This document shows positions 50,897 to 59,199 of a stretch of DNA of 64,000 nucleotides, one piece after another. The DNA is taken from assembly GCF_000472705.1 (NCBI RefSeq), contig NZ_AXAE01000034.1, positions 311 through 64,310 on the forward strand, given 5' to 3'. Position 1 is the stretch's first letter; the number at the start of each line of letters is the position of its first letter. The notes under the pieces are model-generated. The model saw nothing but the letters and a program-made list of their open reading frames with translations. It was not told the origin of the DNA and searched no databases. Source of the DNA: Mesorhizobium erdmanii USDA 3471. GTDB taxonomy: Bacteria; Pseudomonadota; Alphaproteobacteria; Rhizobiales; Rhizobiaceae. The translations under genes were made by a program, and so were the position numbers.

Positions 50897-51508
50897 TTAC
50901 TCGGCCAGCGGCTTGATCGTCTCGTAGCCATTGACCGCTTCCGCGCTGGTGCCTTCATCATAGCGCCGGGCGAGGGCGGCTTGCAGATCGGGCGCGTAGA
51001 GCGCGGTGAAGGCATCGATCGTCTCGCCGGCTCCATTCTTGAAGGTCTCCTTGACGGCGAGCACATTGTACTTGCAGTCGCCCAGGCTGAAGGTTTCCTT
51101 GCCCTTGACGTCCAAGGTCAGCGTCTTGGTGCTCTTCGGCTGCTTGCCCGGCGACAATTCGACGAACTCGATCGTGCTCTTGGCTCCCGTCTTCAGTGGA
51201 AACAGTGTTCTGAGATCGGAGAACGGGATCATTGCCATTCGGCCGGTGTCGCTGTCGCGAAAAACCTCGATCAGGCCGGCAAACAGGAATTGCTTCTGCG
51301 GTGATTGCGATTCGTAAGTGTTGGCGACGGAGACCATCCCGCCCGCGACGGGCCGAAATTCGCTTTGGATGCCGGGCCTCGCCAAAACAAACCCATTCTT
51401 GGCCGATTTCGCATCGACGCAGGGGCCGCCATGAGCCGCACCGATGGTGAGCAGGATCGTCAACATCGTGCCGGCGGATACAGTCTTCAGGACACTCTCC
51501 CTTGCCAT
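50897..51508 (-). CDS. exported protein of unknown function
   Basis: 203 residues from ATG 51508 (GGGTGGGGATTCC upstream). Signal peptide ESVLKTVSAGTMLTILLTIGAAHG, then a beta-rich mature part with two cysteines (PCVDAK and GDCKYNVLA) that may be disulfide-linked. Periplasmic. No family recognised; the longer upstream frame has low-complexity text. Convergent with the hydrolase, divergent from the phosphoesterase. Confidence 0.7.
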   Translation of the reverse strand: MARESVLKTVSAGTMLTILLTIGAAHGGPCVDAKSAKNGFVLARPGIQSEFRPVAGGMVSVANTYESQSPQKQFLFAGLIEVFRDSDTGRMAMIPFSDLRTLFPLKTGAKSTIEFVELSPGKQPKSTKTLTLDVKGKETFSLGDCKYNVLAVKETFKNGAGETIDAFTALYAPDLQAALARRYDEGTSAEAVNGYETIKPLAE

Positions 51509-51640
51509 GGAATCCCCACCCTGGGGGCCCGTGAAAATGGCAGACACCGGTCGCCATGTCGATGATCGGACCGCCATTTCACGTTCAATATCGCGGACTG
51601 AACTTTACGCCAGGCCGCTCTCCATGCTGAAATTCCGGGT

Positions 51641-52774
51641 ATGATGAATCACCGTTCCCCTGTATTGCTTTCAAGACGCAGCTTTCTGGTGCAGGCTGCC
51701 GGTCTTGCCGCAACTGGTGCACTGTCACATCAAGCGTTCGGCCAGACCGGGCAGCGCATCCAGCCGATTGACGCGACCTTCCTCTTCATCGCCGATGTCC
51801 ATGCCTGCCGCATGGCCAGCGGCCTGAGCCCCAACTGCCAGCTGGAGGGCAAAACCGACGCCGCATTGTTGCGCAGCGTCGCGGCACTGAACGCCATCGG
51901 CGACAGGGACTGGCCGGCCGAGATCAAGGGCGTCGCCACCGGCTTGCGTTCGGCCGGCAACCGGATCGGCATGCCGCTCGGCCTTGTCGTCGGCGGCGAC
52001 ATCACCGACGATGGCGGCGGCCAGATCACGCAGCCGAGCGAGGGCACGCAACTGCTGCAATTCAGCCAGCGCTACAGCCAGGGTGTCGGCCCGGATCGCG
52101 TCCACATGCCGGTCTATGTCGGGCTTGGTAACCATGATCTCGACCAGAACGGCCCGCCGCACCACGTCGACTGGTATCGCCGCGAAATGCGCGATTATGT
52201 CGAGGTCAATCACCGCGCTGGTGTCTTCTTCAAGCCGCCCGTGCCGGCCACCGGCTACGATGTCGACACCGACTGCTATTCATGGGACTGGGGCGGCTTG
52301 CATCTCGTCCAGACGCATCGTTTCGCCGGCGACACCGGCCATGGCGCCGACAGCAGCCTGCCATGGCTCAAGCAGGATCTGGCGACCTATGCGGCGGATG
52401 GCCGCCCGGTCATCCTTTTTCAGCACTACGGCTGGGATACATTCTCGACGGAGCGGTGGGATCCCGCCAAGCGCACTTACGACGACGACGGCGCCGGCCC
52501 ACCGCATTGGTGGGGCGAGGCCGACAGGCAGGCACTGCTGGCGGCGCTGAAGGGCTACAATGTCGTCGCCATCTTCCACGGCCACCAGCATGAACAATCG
52601 CTGATCTACCGTCGCGAGGGGCTCGACCTGTTCAAGCCGAAGGCCGCCTATATGGGAGGGTTCGCCGTGGCCAGGGTGACCAGCGACGGCATGGATGTGG
52701 TGCTAGGCGAGGCGGCCGATGATCACGGCGAGGTCACCTTCACCGACGCTTTCAGCAAGGGCTGGAGCACATGA
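51641..52774 (+). CDS. Tat-exported metallophosphoesterase
   Basis: 377 residues. N-terminal twin-arginine signal SRRSFLVQAAG (R12-R13). Metallophosphoesterase motifs in order: FIADVH (D52, H54), GGDITDD, GLGNHDLD, FQHYGWD, and GHQHEQ. These bind two metal ions in the calcineurin-like fold. A periplasmic phosphodiesterase or phosphatase; substrate unknown. The Tat route suggests folding with metal before export. Confidence 0.9.
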   Translation: MMNHRSPVLLSRRSFLVQAAGLAATGALSHQAFGQTGQRIQPIDATFLFIADVHACRMASGLSPNCQLEGKTDAALLRSVAALNAIGDRDWPAEIKGVATGLRSAGNRIGMPLGLVVGGDITDDGGGQITQPSEGTQLLQFSQRYSQGVGPDRVHMPVYVGLGNHDLDQNGPPHHVDWYRREMRDYVEVNHRAGVFFKPPVPATGYDVDTDCYSWDWGGLHLVQTHRFAGDTGHGADSSLPWLKQDLATYAADGRPVILFQHYGWDTFSTERWDPAKRTYDDDGAGPPHWWGEADRQALLAALKGYNVVAIFHGHQHEQSLIYRREGLDLFKPKAAYMGGFAVARVTSDGMDVVLGEAADDHGEVTFTDAFSKGWST

Positions 52775-52832
52775 AAAAGGCGGCCTTGACGGTCGCCCTT
52801 CACGGTAGGCTACGGCATCTCCCAATGCGGGA

Positions 52833-53012
52833 TTAGAGTGCCTTCTTGACCTTGTCCTTCACGTCGCCATAGGCCTTCTGCACCTTGCCGGCGACCTTGT
52901 CGGCCATGCCTTCGGCTTGCGTCTGCCTGTTGCCGGTCGCCTTGCCGGTGGCCTGCTTGACCGAGCCCTTGATCTGCTTGGCTACGCCCGCGACCTGATC
53001 CTTGTTTACCAT
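52833..53012 (-). CDS. CsbD family stress protein
   Basis: 59 residues from ATG 53012 (AGGAG upstream). CsbD fold: KDQVAGVAKQIKGSVKQATGKATGN, DKVAGKVQKAYGDVKDKVKKAL. Highly charged, helical, no membrane segment. CsbD-like proteins are induced by general stress in many bacteria. Convergent with the phosphoesterase gene. Confidence 0.92.
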   Translation of the reverse strand: MVNKDQVAGVAKQIKGSVKQATGKATGNRQTQAEGMADKVAGKVQKAYGDVKDKVKKAL

Positions 53013-53185
53013 TTCGCATCTCCTGGGAGTTTGAATTCGGAGGAATTCGTACGCCGGGAGCAAACGAGCCAGTGGCGGTTATGTTCCGAGAGTTGTTGCG
53101 AAGCTAGATGCATGCGCGCGGCCGCTTCCTGCGGCAGGGCCGGCGGGCTAGTGTGTGTCTGCGCACCATGCGCATGGGGAGAAAA

Positions 53186-53839
53186 ATGGCTGAATTCCTG
53201 CTCTACATCGGCAACAAATGCTTCTCCTCCTGGTCGCTCAGGCCATGGGTGGCGATGAAGCATCTGGAGATCCCGTTCGAGGAGGGCTTCGTGCGGCTGC
53301 GCACGCCCGAGACCTTTGCCAACCTGGCGAAAGTGTCGCCGACCGGCCAGGTGCCCGTGCTGAATCATAATGGCAGGATCGTCTGGGAAACCCTTGCCAT
53401 CCTTGAGTATCTTGCCGATCTGTTTCCCGAGAAAAAACTCTGGCCCGATGACATCGGTGCTCGTGCCTTGGCGCGCGCGGCGGCGACCGAGATGCATTCC
53501 GGCTTTCGCGAGGTCCGCTATGGCTGGCCGATGAATCTTCGCAGGCCGAAGGGTCACAAGCCGCTCGACACCGAGGGGGAAGTGCAGCGGGCGCGCATCG
53601 AAGCGCTGTGGCGCCAGTGTCGCGAAAAATACGGCAAGGGCGGCCCCTTCCTGTTCGGCCATTTCACCGCCGCCGATGCCATGTACGCGCCGGTCGTCAC
53701 CCGCTTCGACACTTATGGCGGCGAACTGGCCCCGGATACGCGCGCCTATGTAGACGCCGTGCTGGCGACGCCGGCGATGCGGCACTGGTATCAGGAAGCG
53801 GCGAAGGAGCCCTGGCCGGAGCCGGGGCCGGACGAATAG
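53186..53839 (+). CDS. glutathione S-transferase family protein
   Basis: 217 residues from ATG 53186 (GGGGAGAAAA upstream); earlier starts give a basic, unlikely extension. N-terminal thioredoxin-like domain LLYIGNKCFSSWSLRPWVA, with Ser/Cys at the catalytic position, VSPTGQVPVLNHNG and WETLAILEYLADLFP; C-terminal helical domain PFLFGHFTAADAMYAPVV. It conjugates or reduces electrophiles with glutathione. Followed by a hairpin and the YciI-like gene. Confidence 0.9.
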   Translation: MAEFLLYIGNKCFSSWSLRPWVAMKHLEIPFEEGFVRLRTPETFANLAKVSPTGQVPVLNHNGRIVWETLAILEYLADLFPEKKLWPDDIGARALARAAATEMHSGFREVRYGWPMNLRRPKGHKPLDTEGEVQRARIEALWRQCREKYGKGGPFLFGHFTAADAMYAPVVTRFDTYGGELAPDTRAYVDAVLATPAMRHWYQEAAKEPWPEPGPDE

Positions 53840-53875
53840 GTCAATCGATGCGCTGAGCATCGATGGTAGATTGAC
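53840..53875. repeat. intergenic hairpin after the GST gene
   Basis: GTCAATC/GATTGAC outer arms and TCGATGC/GCATCGA inner arms form a two-part hairpin in the 56 bp between the GST and YciI-like genes. No T-run, so not a standard terminator; perhaps an RNA processing or attenuation element. Confidence 0.5.
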
Positions 53876-53895
53876 GGCGTTTTGGAGGAGGACCC

Positions 53896-54219
53896 ATGGC
53901 CAGCAACGACGGATCGCTCACAGCGCCGTTGATCTTTCATTGCCGGCTGATCCCGCCTCGACCGGATTTCGCCTTCACCATGACCGAGGAAGAAAAGAAA
54001 CTGATGGGGCGGCATGCCGACTACCTGCGCGACAAGCTGCGGGAGGGTATCATGATCGTGGCTGGCCCGGTCGCCGACCCGGCCGGCCCGTGGGGGCTAT
54101 TGATCCTGCGTGTAGGGAGCGAAGCCGAGGCGAGAGCCGTGATCGCTGGCGATCCGGTATCGCGTTCTGGCCGCGGTTTCCACTACGAGATCCTGCCGCT
54201 GATCAGCGCCATCGTATAG
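53896..54219 (+). CDS. YciI-like protein
   Basis: 107 residues with GGAGGAGG upstream. YCII/DGPF-type alpha+beta fold: FHCRLIPPRPDF, MTEEEKKLMGRHADYLRDKLREG, VAGPVADPAGPWGLLI. Small ferredoxin-like dimers with a putative active-site His-Asp; role unknown. Ends before a good terminator. Confidence 0.85.
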   Translation: MASNDGSLTAPLIFHCRLIPPRPDFAFTMTEEEKKLMGRHADYLRDKLREGIMIVAGPVADPAGPWGLLILRVGSEAEARAVIAGDPVSRSGRGFHYEILPLISAIV

Positions 54220-54261
54220 CCAAGCTCGCGGCCTGGTTTCGGCCTCATGGCACATACAAGA

Positions 54262-54305
54262 ACGCCTCTCGCACCGATTTTCGCGCGAGAGGCGTCCTTT
54301 TTGTC
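54262..54305 (+). terminator. Rho-independent terminator after the YciI-like gene
   Basis: ACGCCTCTCGC and GCGAGAGGCGT form a perfect 11 bp stem with a 12-base loop, followed by CCTTTTTGT. Confidence 0.85.
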
Positions 54306-54653
54306 AGCTTCCCAGAGATCGCTCTCTTAAATTGCCCGACACCGTCGCAATGCGTCGGCATGGAATTGACTCCGGGCTTTGTGTGTTTTTGGGGGCCTTG
54401 TCTTTCGGCTGCTTCGCCAGTTGAGGTCTCATGTTTAAGCAATCATGGGTTGAATTTAGGTTGATTGAAAACCAGAAATTGACTCGGCGGCAAAAGAAGC
54501 CTACAAGAAATTTGTCGATATTTGTTTGATTGACTTTTGTTATCCGCGCTTTCAAGCGCGCCATTGACGAACTTCCCCATCAAAAATCGAGACAAAAATC
54601 GTTGTGCATTCGCACCGCGGTTAGCGAATATTTGCCATGGAAAGGGTTCGTTT
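54306..54653 (+). other. cold-shock gene leader and upstream region
   Basis: Roughly 350 bp, AT-richer than its surroundings, without a credible gene. It should contain the promoter and a long 5' untranslated region of the cold-shock gene, as usual for csp genes; a small GCGC hairpin lies at about 54545-54560. A shadow frame on the minus strand looks accidental. Confidence 0.5.
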
Positions 54654-54863
54654 ATGAGCACCGGCACAGTTAAATGGTTCAACGCCACCAAGGGTTTTGG
54701 TTTTATTCAGCCTGACGACGGCTCGACCGACGTTTTCGTCCACATCTCGGCCGTCGAGCGCGCCGGCATGCGCGACATCGTCGAGGGCCAGAAGCTCGGC
54801 TATGAGATGGTCCGCGACAACAAGTCAGGCAAGATGTCCGCCGACCAGTTGAAGGCGGCTTAA
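54654..54863 (+). CDS. cold-shock protein (CspA family)
   Basis: 69 residues from ATG 54654 (MSTGTVKWFNATKGFGFIQPDDG). One OB-fold CSD with RNP1 KGFGFI and RNP2 VFVHIS. It binds single-stranded RNA and DNA as an RNA chaperone. Short, full length. The 3' side has a structured region ending in a terminator. Confidence 0.95.
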   Translation: MSTGTVKWFNATKGFGFIQPDDGSTDVFVHISAVERAGMRDIVEGQKLGYEMVRDNKSGKMSADQLKAA

Positions 54864-54931
54864 AGAACGAATTCAGCCTTCCCGGTGACCACGGATGTAC
54901 TGGCACTGGTGAATGGCGAATTCGGGCGCAT

Positions 54932-55044
54932 TGCCTCGGAAACCTGAGTTTCCAAGGCATATCATGCGCATGAAAGGAGTGTTCCTGTGCATCCATCTGG
55001 ATGTGCGGTACTCCTAGGGAGGTCAGGCGGTGCCTGGCCTTTTT
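54932..55044 (+). ncRNA. candidate structured RNA downstream of the cold-shock gene
   Basis: Three hairpins in a row: TGCCTCGGAAAC/GTTTCCAAGGCA (54932-54959, one mismatch), a two-step hairpin with outer arms AGGAGT/ACTCCT and inner CATCCA/TGGATG (54975-55015), and GGTCAGGC/GCCTGGCC followed by TTTTT (55021-55044). It begins about 70 bp after the csp stop, so it could be the csp 3' end processed into a small RNA, or an RNA of its own. A 14-codon frame lies inside (54971) but looks accidental. Confidence 0.45.
55021..55044 (+). terminator. Rho-independent terminator ending the csp region
   Basis: GGTCAGGC and GCCTGGCC (one G-U pair) with a 3-base loop, then TTTTT. Confidence 0.8.
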
Positions 55045-55222
55045 CATTTTGCGCTTGTTGCCGCCGAAAATGCGCTGCGCATCGGGCTGAACGTGCTAAG
55101 GAACGCTCCAGCAACTTGAATCCGCTGCCGTATTGCCCCAATGCCGTGTTGCTTCGTACGTGGTCCTGACCGAAGAGCCGGTCTCGTCCTATCGGCACCA
55201 GGCTCCTGACAGGAGAAAGATT

Positions 55223-55447
55223 TTGACCGCCCATTCGAAGACAGCCGAGCCGGCCGTGTCGCTGTTCAGCAAGACGCAGACCCAGTCGATGTCGCTCAAC
55301 CGCATCCTATCCGAACGCGATGCCGTCAGCCAGGCGCGGGAAGCAAAGACCGCCCGCTTGCGCGAACTGCGCCTGGAAAAGGAAGCCGACGAGATCGCGG
55401 CCGCTGCCGCGCTCGCGGCGCTGCCGAAACGAGCCGGAAAACGCTGA
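55223..55447 (+). CDS. small helical protein, first of a four-gene operon
   Basis: 74 residues from TTG 55223, chosen because AGGAGA lies eight bases upstream; an ATG at 55289 would give 52 residues but has no ribosome site. The C-terminal half is a charged helix (SERDAVSQAREAKTARLRELRL, KEADEIAAAAA). Unknown family. Its stop overlaps the next gene by one base (TGATG). Confidence 0.6.
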   Translation: MTAHSKTAEPAVSLFSKTQTQSMSLNRILSERDAVSQAREAKTARLRELRLEKEADEIAAAAALAALPKRAGKR

Positions 55448-55854
55448 TGGCCACCAAGCGCGTACCGCCAACGCCGATCGCGGCCGATGCGACCATTGCC
55501 GATATGGTCGAAACCCTGGACAAGCCGGTTGAATATGTCCGGCGCGTGCTGGAAAAGCTCGAACGCTGCAAGCGCGCCCATGGCGATGCGCAGGTGCGGA
55601 TCGGCGTGCGCGGCCGCGCCGAAGCCCCGAACTACCTGGTCGAATATGTCCGCGAGGACAAAAAGACCCAGGAGCGGGTGACCCACCAGGACGCCGCCTA
55701 CAGCGGCAGCACTCATCGCGAGCTGGCGCCGCACCACATCGCGGAAGCCAGGAACTGGTCGCCAGAGGAAATGAACATCACGGCGGTTTCGGCACTCATC
55801 GGCCGCTTGCGCAATCCGCGCGCACCATCATCGCGTTTCGCCGACGAGGACTGA
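55447..55854 (+). CDS. hypothetical protein, second of a four-gene operon
   Basis: 135 residues. ATG overlaps the previous stop by one base. The first 55 residues are helical (IAADMVETLDKPVEYVRRVLEKLERCKRAH), the middle beta-rich (VRIGVRGRAEAPNYLVEYVRED), the end basic. Soluble. No family recognised. One base separates its stop from the next ATG. Confidence 0.7.
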   Translation: MATKRVPPTPIAADATIADMVETLDKPVEYVRRVLEKLERCKRAHGDAQVRIGVRGRAEAPNYLVEYVREDKKTQERVTHQDAAYSGSTHRELAPHHIAEARNWSPEEMNITAVSALIGRLRNPRAPSSRFADED

Positions 55855-55855
55855 C

Positions 55856-56020
55856 ATGGCCATAAAATTCTCCGCCAAGGACCAGCCGGCGGCACCGGCT
55901 CCCGCTGCAAAGCCTGCCAAGCCGGTCGCCGCGAAGGCCAGCGATCCTGCGGAAGCCGCGACCGATCTGTTCAAGTCGCCGGCGGACGCCCCGAAGGGCA
56001 AGACAGGCAAGAAGAAGTAG
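55856..56020 (+). CDS. 54-residue Ala/Pro/Lys-rich protein
   Basis: A small gene from ATG 55856, one base after the previous stop: it starts MAIKFSAKDQPAAPAPAAK and ends in KTGKKK. Low-complexity, basic and proline-rich, probably disordered; it could be DNA- or nucleic-acid-associated. The chain of overlapping genes supports it being real. Too short for most gene finders. Confidence 0.65.
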   Translation: MAIKFSAKDQPAAPAPAAKPAKPVAAKASDPAEAATDLFKSPADAPKGKTGKKK

Positions 56021-56024
56021 CGCC

Positions 56025-56408
56025 TTGCCCCGGGATGCCGACCGCAGTCCGGTCGTGCCGGGGCTGCTCGCCCTGGTCGCTGCCGCGGGCCTTTCGTCGT
56101 CGCAGCGCGACGCAGCCCCGCTCTTCGACTGCCAGAGCTGCGGCGCATGCTGTTCCTATTCGGCCGAATGGCCACGCTTCTCCACCGAGGACGACGCGCA
56201 GCTCGACCGCATCCCTGAAAAATACGTGGCGGCCGACCTGTCGGGCATGCGCTGTGAGGGCGTGCGCTGTTCGGCCCTGTCGGGTGAAGTCGGCAAGTCT
56301 ACGGCATGCGGCATCTACGAATTGCGCCCGGACGTCTGTCGGGCCTGCATGCCTGGCGACGAGGAGTGCCTGATGGCAAGGGCCGCGCACGGATTTTCCA
56401 CCTCTTAG
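56025..56408 (+). CDS. YkgJ-type cysteine-cluster protein
   Basis: 127 residues from TTG 56025 (the frame has no earlier or better start; spacing to the previous gene is four bases). Cysteine cluster FDCQSCGACCSY then CEGVRC and CRACMPGDEEC, the zinc or Fe-S binding pattern of the YkgJ/CxxCxxCC family. Function of the family is unknown. Last gene of the operon. Confidence 0.8.
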   Translation: MPRDADRSPVVPGLLALVAAAGLSSSQRDAAPLFDCQSCGACCSYSAEWPRFSTEDDAQLDRIPEKYVAADLSGMRCEGVRCSALSGEVGKSTACGIYELRPDVCRACMPGDEECLMARAAHGFSTS

Positions 56409-56468
56409 CGCAAGCCGGGAAAAGCAACGACTGACCGCGGCTTGTGCGCATCCTGCTTGCTGGCTGGA

Positions 56469-56563
56469 GCAATTCCAGGAAAAGTGTGTAGCGGTTTTCC
56501 GTCCGGAATTGCGTAAAAAAGTTAGAGCGGTTCGGCGGTTCCATCAAACGCTGAACCGCTCTA
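56469..56563. repeat. bipartite palindromic intergenic repeat, copy 2
   Basis: First palindrome GCAATTCC/GGAATTGC (56469-56512) around a core GAAAAGTGTGTAGCGGTTTTCC; second palindrome TAGAGCGGTTC/GAACCGCTCTA (56523-56563). Same plan and a similar core as the copy at 17331-17433, but different arms. Widespread in Rhizobiales as intergenic mosaic palindromes. Confidence 0.7.
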
Positions 56564-56598
56564 GATTGTGTCAGGGCAGGGCGCTGGAGGAACCATCC

Positions 56599-57210
56599 GT
56601 GAGCATCGAATTCCTGTTGACGTCACTGATAATCGTCGCTTCGCCCGGCACCGGTGTCCTCTACACGCTGAGCGCCGGTCTTTCGCGCGGCGTGCGCGCC
56701 TCGGTCATCGCCGCCTTCGCCTGCACGCTGGGCATTATCCCGCATATGGCGGCCGCCATCACCGGCCTTGCCGCGGTGCTGCACACAAGCGCCGTCGCCT
56801 TCGAGACGCTGAAATATCTCGGCGTTGCCTATCTCATCTACATGGCCTGGAACACGCTGAAGGAAAAAGGCGGCCTCAGCATCGATGAAAATGCCGCGCC
56901 GCGCTCGACCGCCAAGACCATCACTTCCGGCGTCCTGATCAACATCCTCAACCCGAAACTGTCGATCTTCTTCTTTGCCTTCCTGCCGCAATTCGTCAGC
57001 ACCACCGAGCCGAACGCCTTTGCCAGGATGCTGGAGCTTTCCGGGGTCTTCATGCTGATGACCTTCGTCGTCTTTGCCGTGTACGGCGTCTTCGCGGCCT
57101 CGGTGCGCAGCCATATCGTGTCGCGGCCGAAGGTGCTGACCTGGATGCGGCGCAGCTTCGCCGCCGCCTTCGTCATGCTCGGCGCCAAGCTGGCACTGGC
57201 GGATCGGTAG
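56599..57210 (+). CDS. LysE family amino-acid exporter
   Basis: 203 residues from GTG 56599 (GGAGGAACC upstream). Six helices: IEFLLTSLIIVASPGTGVLYTLS, AAFACTLGIIPHMAAAITGLAAVL, YLGVAYLIYMAWNTLKEKGG, NILNPKLSIFFFAFLPQFV. The NPK and PG positions of LysE/RhtB exporters are kept. It exports an amino acid or derivative; unknown which. It starts beside the intergenic repeat. Confidence 0.9.
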   Translation: MSIEFLLTSLIIVASPGTGVLYTLSAGLSRGVRASVIAAFACTLGIIPHMAAAITGLAAVLHTSAVAFETLKYLGVAYLIYMAWNTLKEKGGLSIDENAAPRSTAKTITSGVLINILNPKLSIFFFAFLPQFVSTTEPNAFARMLELSGVFMLMTFVVFAVYGVFAASVRSHIVSRPKVLTWMRRSFAAAFVMLGAKLALADR

Positions 57211-57223
57211 GGACGATCGCCGG

Positions 57224-57610
57224 CTATCGCTTCACATAGCCCATCGCCTCGACGATCAGCCCGTTCTCGACACGCATCAAATTGACGCCGCGCAGCGAAT
57301 TGCCGTCGGCCATCCAGTAGCGCCAGCGGATCGTCGCCCGGTCGCCGGCCACATATGTTTCTTCGAGGTCAAAACGCGTGCCGGGGCCAGTGGCGATCGC
57401 CGACCACAATTCGACACAGGCCGCCCTGCCGACGCGGCGGGCGCCATCCGGCGCCGGCGTGGTGTTCTCGATCACGCAGTCCTGCGCCACCAGCCCGTCC
57501 AGCGCCGACGGGTCGTGATGTTGGAACACGTCATTATAGCGCCGCATGATTTCGGCTGTCTCACCGGAGCGATTTGCCGCGGCGATGTCGATGATGAGTT
57601 CTCGGGTCAT
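57224..57610 (-). CDS. SnoaL-like / NTF2 fold protein
   Basis: 128 residues. SnoaL-like cone fold: IMRRYNDVFQHHDPSALDGLVAQDCVIEN, WSAIATGPGTRFDLEETYVAGDRATIRWRYW. The His-Asp pairs are suitable for a hydrolase or an isomerase, but no function is known. Same strand as the OsmC gene, 13 bp apart. Confidence 0.85.
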   Translation of the reverse strand: MTRELIIDIAAANRSGETAEIMRRYNDVFQHHDPSALDGLVAQDCVIENTTPAPDGARRVGRAACVELWSAIATGPGTRFDLEETYVAGDRATIRWRYWMADGNSLRGVNLMRVENGLIVEAMGYVKR

Positions 57611-57623
57611 TGAAAGGGCTCCT

Positions 57624-58067
57624 TCACTCGATGGCGGCGCCGACGAGGCTCGCCTTCAGCGTGATGGTGGCGACACCCGCCAACGCCCGCGTGACAAGGC
57701 AGCCTGCCTTGGCCGACTGCGCCAGTCGCTCGAAATCTTCGGCGGCAATGCCTGCAACGCTTGCTTCCGTCTCCAGTTCGATGCGGCTTATGGTCGGGCC
57801 GGCCGCCGTGGCGCCGAGATGGACCTTGGCGATCGTTTGGATGCTGCCGGGCGTGTGGCCTTCGCCGCCGAGGATAGCGCTCAGCGCCATCGAGAAGCAG
57901 CCGGCATGCGCGGCCGCAATCAGCTCTTCAGGGTTGGTGCCTGGGCCATTCTCGAAACGCGACGGGAAGGAATAGGCGCCTTCGAAGACACCACTGCCGA
58001 GCCTCAGCCGGCCCGAACCCTCTTTCAACGTCCCTTGCCATTTGGCCGAGGCTTCGCGAATTGTCAT
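57624..58067 (-). CDS. OsmC family peroxiredoxin
   Basis: 147 residues. Both catalytic cysteines are present: HAGCFSMAL and AKAGCLVTRAL; the start KWQGTLKEGSGRLRLGSG matches OsmC. It reduces organic hydroperoxides with a dithiol donor. It lies in a same-strand series with an ADH (25 bp gap), suggesting stress- or aldehyde-related co-expression. Confidence 0.92.
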   Translation of the reverse strand: MTIREASAKWQGTLKEGSGRLRLGSGVFEGAYSFPSRFENGPGTNPEELIAAAHAGCFSMALSAILGGEGHTPGSIQTIAKVHLGATAAGPTISRIELETEASVAGIAAEDFERLAQSAKAGCLVTRALAGVATITLKASLVGAAIE

Positions 58068-58092
58068 GGTCGTTCTCCCTTGGTTTTGCGGT

Positions 58093-59103
58093 TCAGGCGC
58101 CGTCGACGATCACCTTCCCGAAGACGTCGCCCTGTCGGAAATAACGGTAGGCATCGCCGGCCTCGGTGAAGGCGAAGACCTTGTCGATGACGGGCCGCAA
58201 GCGGTGCTGCGAAACAGCGCGCAGCATGGCTTCGAGATTGGTTCGGCTGCCGACGAAGAGGCGGCTGATGGTGGCGAGGCTGCGTTGGTAAAGCGCTGCC
58301 GGCATCTGGATCGATCCGCCTTTCGCATCTTGTAGCGTAAGCAGCACGATGTGCCCGTAAAGCGTGCTGGCGATCAGCGACTGTGCGAAGGTCGCCGGGC
58401 CACCGGTCTCGACGACGAGGTCGACGCCGCCGGTCTGGTCCCGGACGGCGGCGCCCCATTCGGGCATATCCGATGTCGAGATCACGAGGTCGGCGCCCAG
58501 CGCCCGTAGCTTGTCGGTTTTCTCCGCGCGCGAGGTGACAGCGACGACGCGGCAGCCGAGCAGTTTTGCGAACTGCAGTGAAAAAAGCGAGACGCCGCCC
58601 GAGCCGATGACCAGAACCCATTGGCCAGGCTTTGCAATTCCGCTGCCTGTCACCGCGTTCCAGGCGGTCAGGCCTGCACAGCTCAGGGTCGCTGCCTGGT
58701 GCCAGTTGAGGTGATCGGGCAGGCGCACCGCCCATTGTTCGTCGAGAACGGCGTATTCGGTCAGCAAGCCGTCCAGCGTGCAGCCGAGCTGGTCGATGAG
58801 ACCGGCATTGACGCGGCCATCGATCCAGCGCGCGAAATAGCTGCCGGTCACACGATCGCCGACGGCAAAGCGGGTAACGGCATCGCCTACGGCAACGACT
58901 TCACCGGCCCCGTCGCTCAGGGGGGCGACGCCTTCGCGCGGCGTCAGCGGATAAGTGCCGTTGAGGATCATCGCGTCGCGCCGGTTGAGCGACGTGGCGC
59001 GGACGCGCATCAAGATCTCATGCGGGTTTGGCAGCGGCTCCGGCTCCTCGCGCATCACCAGGGACTTGGTCCCGACGGTCCCTTCAAGACGATAAATCCG
59101 CAT
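58093..59103 (-). CDS. NAD(P)-dependent zinc-type alcohol dehydrogenase / quinone reductase
   Basis: 336 residues of the MDR superfamily: GVAPLSDGAGEVVAVG, AVGDRVTG, a Rossmann motif VLVIGSGGVSLFSLQFAKLLGC and typical C-terminal texts. The catalytic zinc residues are not kept in the usual form (no clear GHE), so it resembles quinone oxidoreductases. First gene of the minus-strand series with OsmC and SnoaL-like. Divergent from the TetR gene with an operator in the 96 bp gap. Confidence 0.88.
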   Translation of the reverse strand: MRIYRLEGTVGTKSLVMREEPEPLPNPHEILMRVRATSLNRRDAMILNGTYPLTPREGVAPLSDGAGEVVAVGDAVTRFAVGDRVTGSYFARWIDGRVNAGLIDQLGCTLDGLLTEYAVLDEQWAVRLPDHLNWHQAATLSCAGLTAWNAVTGSGIAKPGQWVLVIGSGGVSLFSLQFAKLLGCRVVAVTSRAEKTDKLRALGADLVISTSDMPEWGAAVRDQTGGVDLVVETGGPATFAQSLIASTLYGHIVLLTLQDAKGGSIQMPAALYQRSLATISRLFVGSRTNLEAMLRAVSQHRLRPVIDKVFAFTEAGDAYRYFRQGDVFGKVIVDGA

Positions 59104-59119
59104 GCCATCCTCAAATATA

Positions 59120-59150
59120 TAGACTGATCTACATATTATGTAGACCGATT
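59120..59150. promoter_or_regulatory. operator in ADH/TetR divergent gap
   Basis: TCTACAT-ATT-ATGTAGA is a perfect 7 bp palindrome (59128-59144). Around it TAGACTGATC (59120) and TAGACCGATT (59141) are direct copies of the TAGAC(C/T)GAT motif, 21 bp apart. This type of sequence is bound by LmrA/YxaF-like TetR regulators. Confidence 0.7.
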
Positions 59151-59199
59151 GTTATATTCGACGCAAGGCGTATAATGTTGGCTGCTGACAGAGGTTGAC

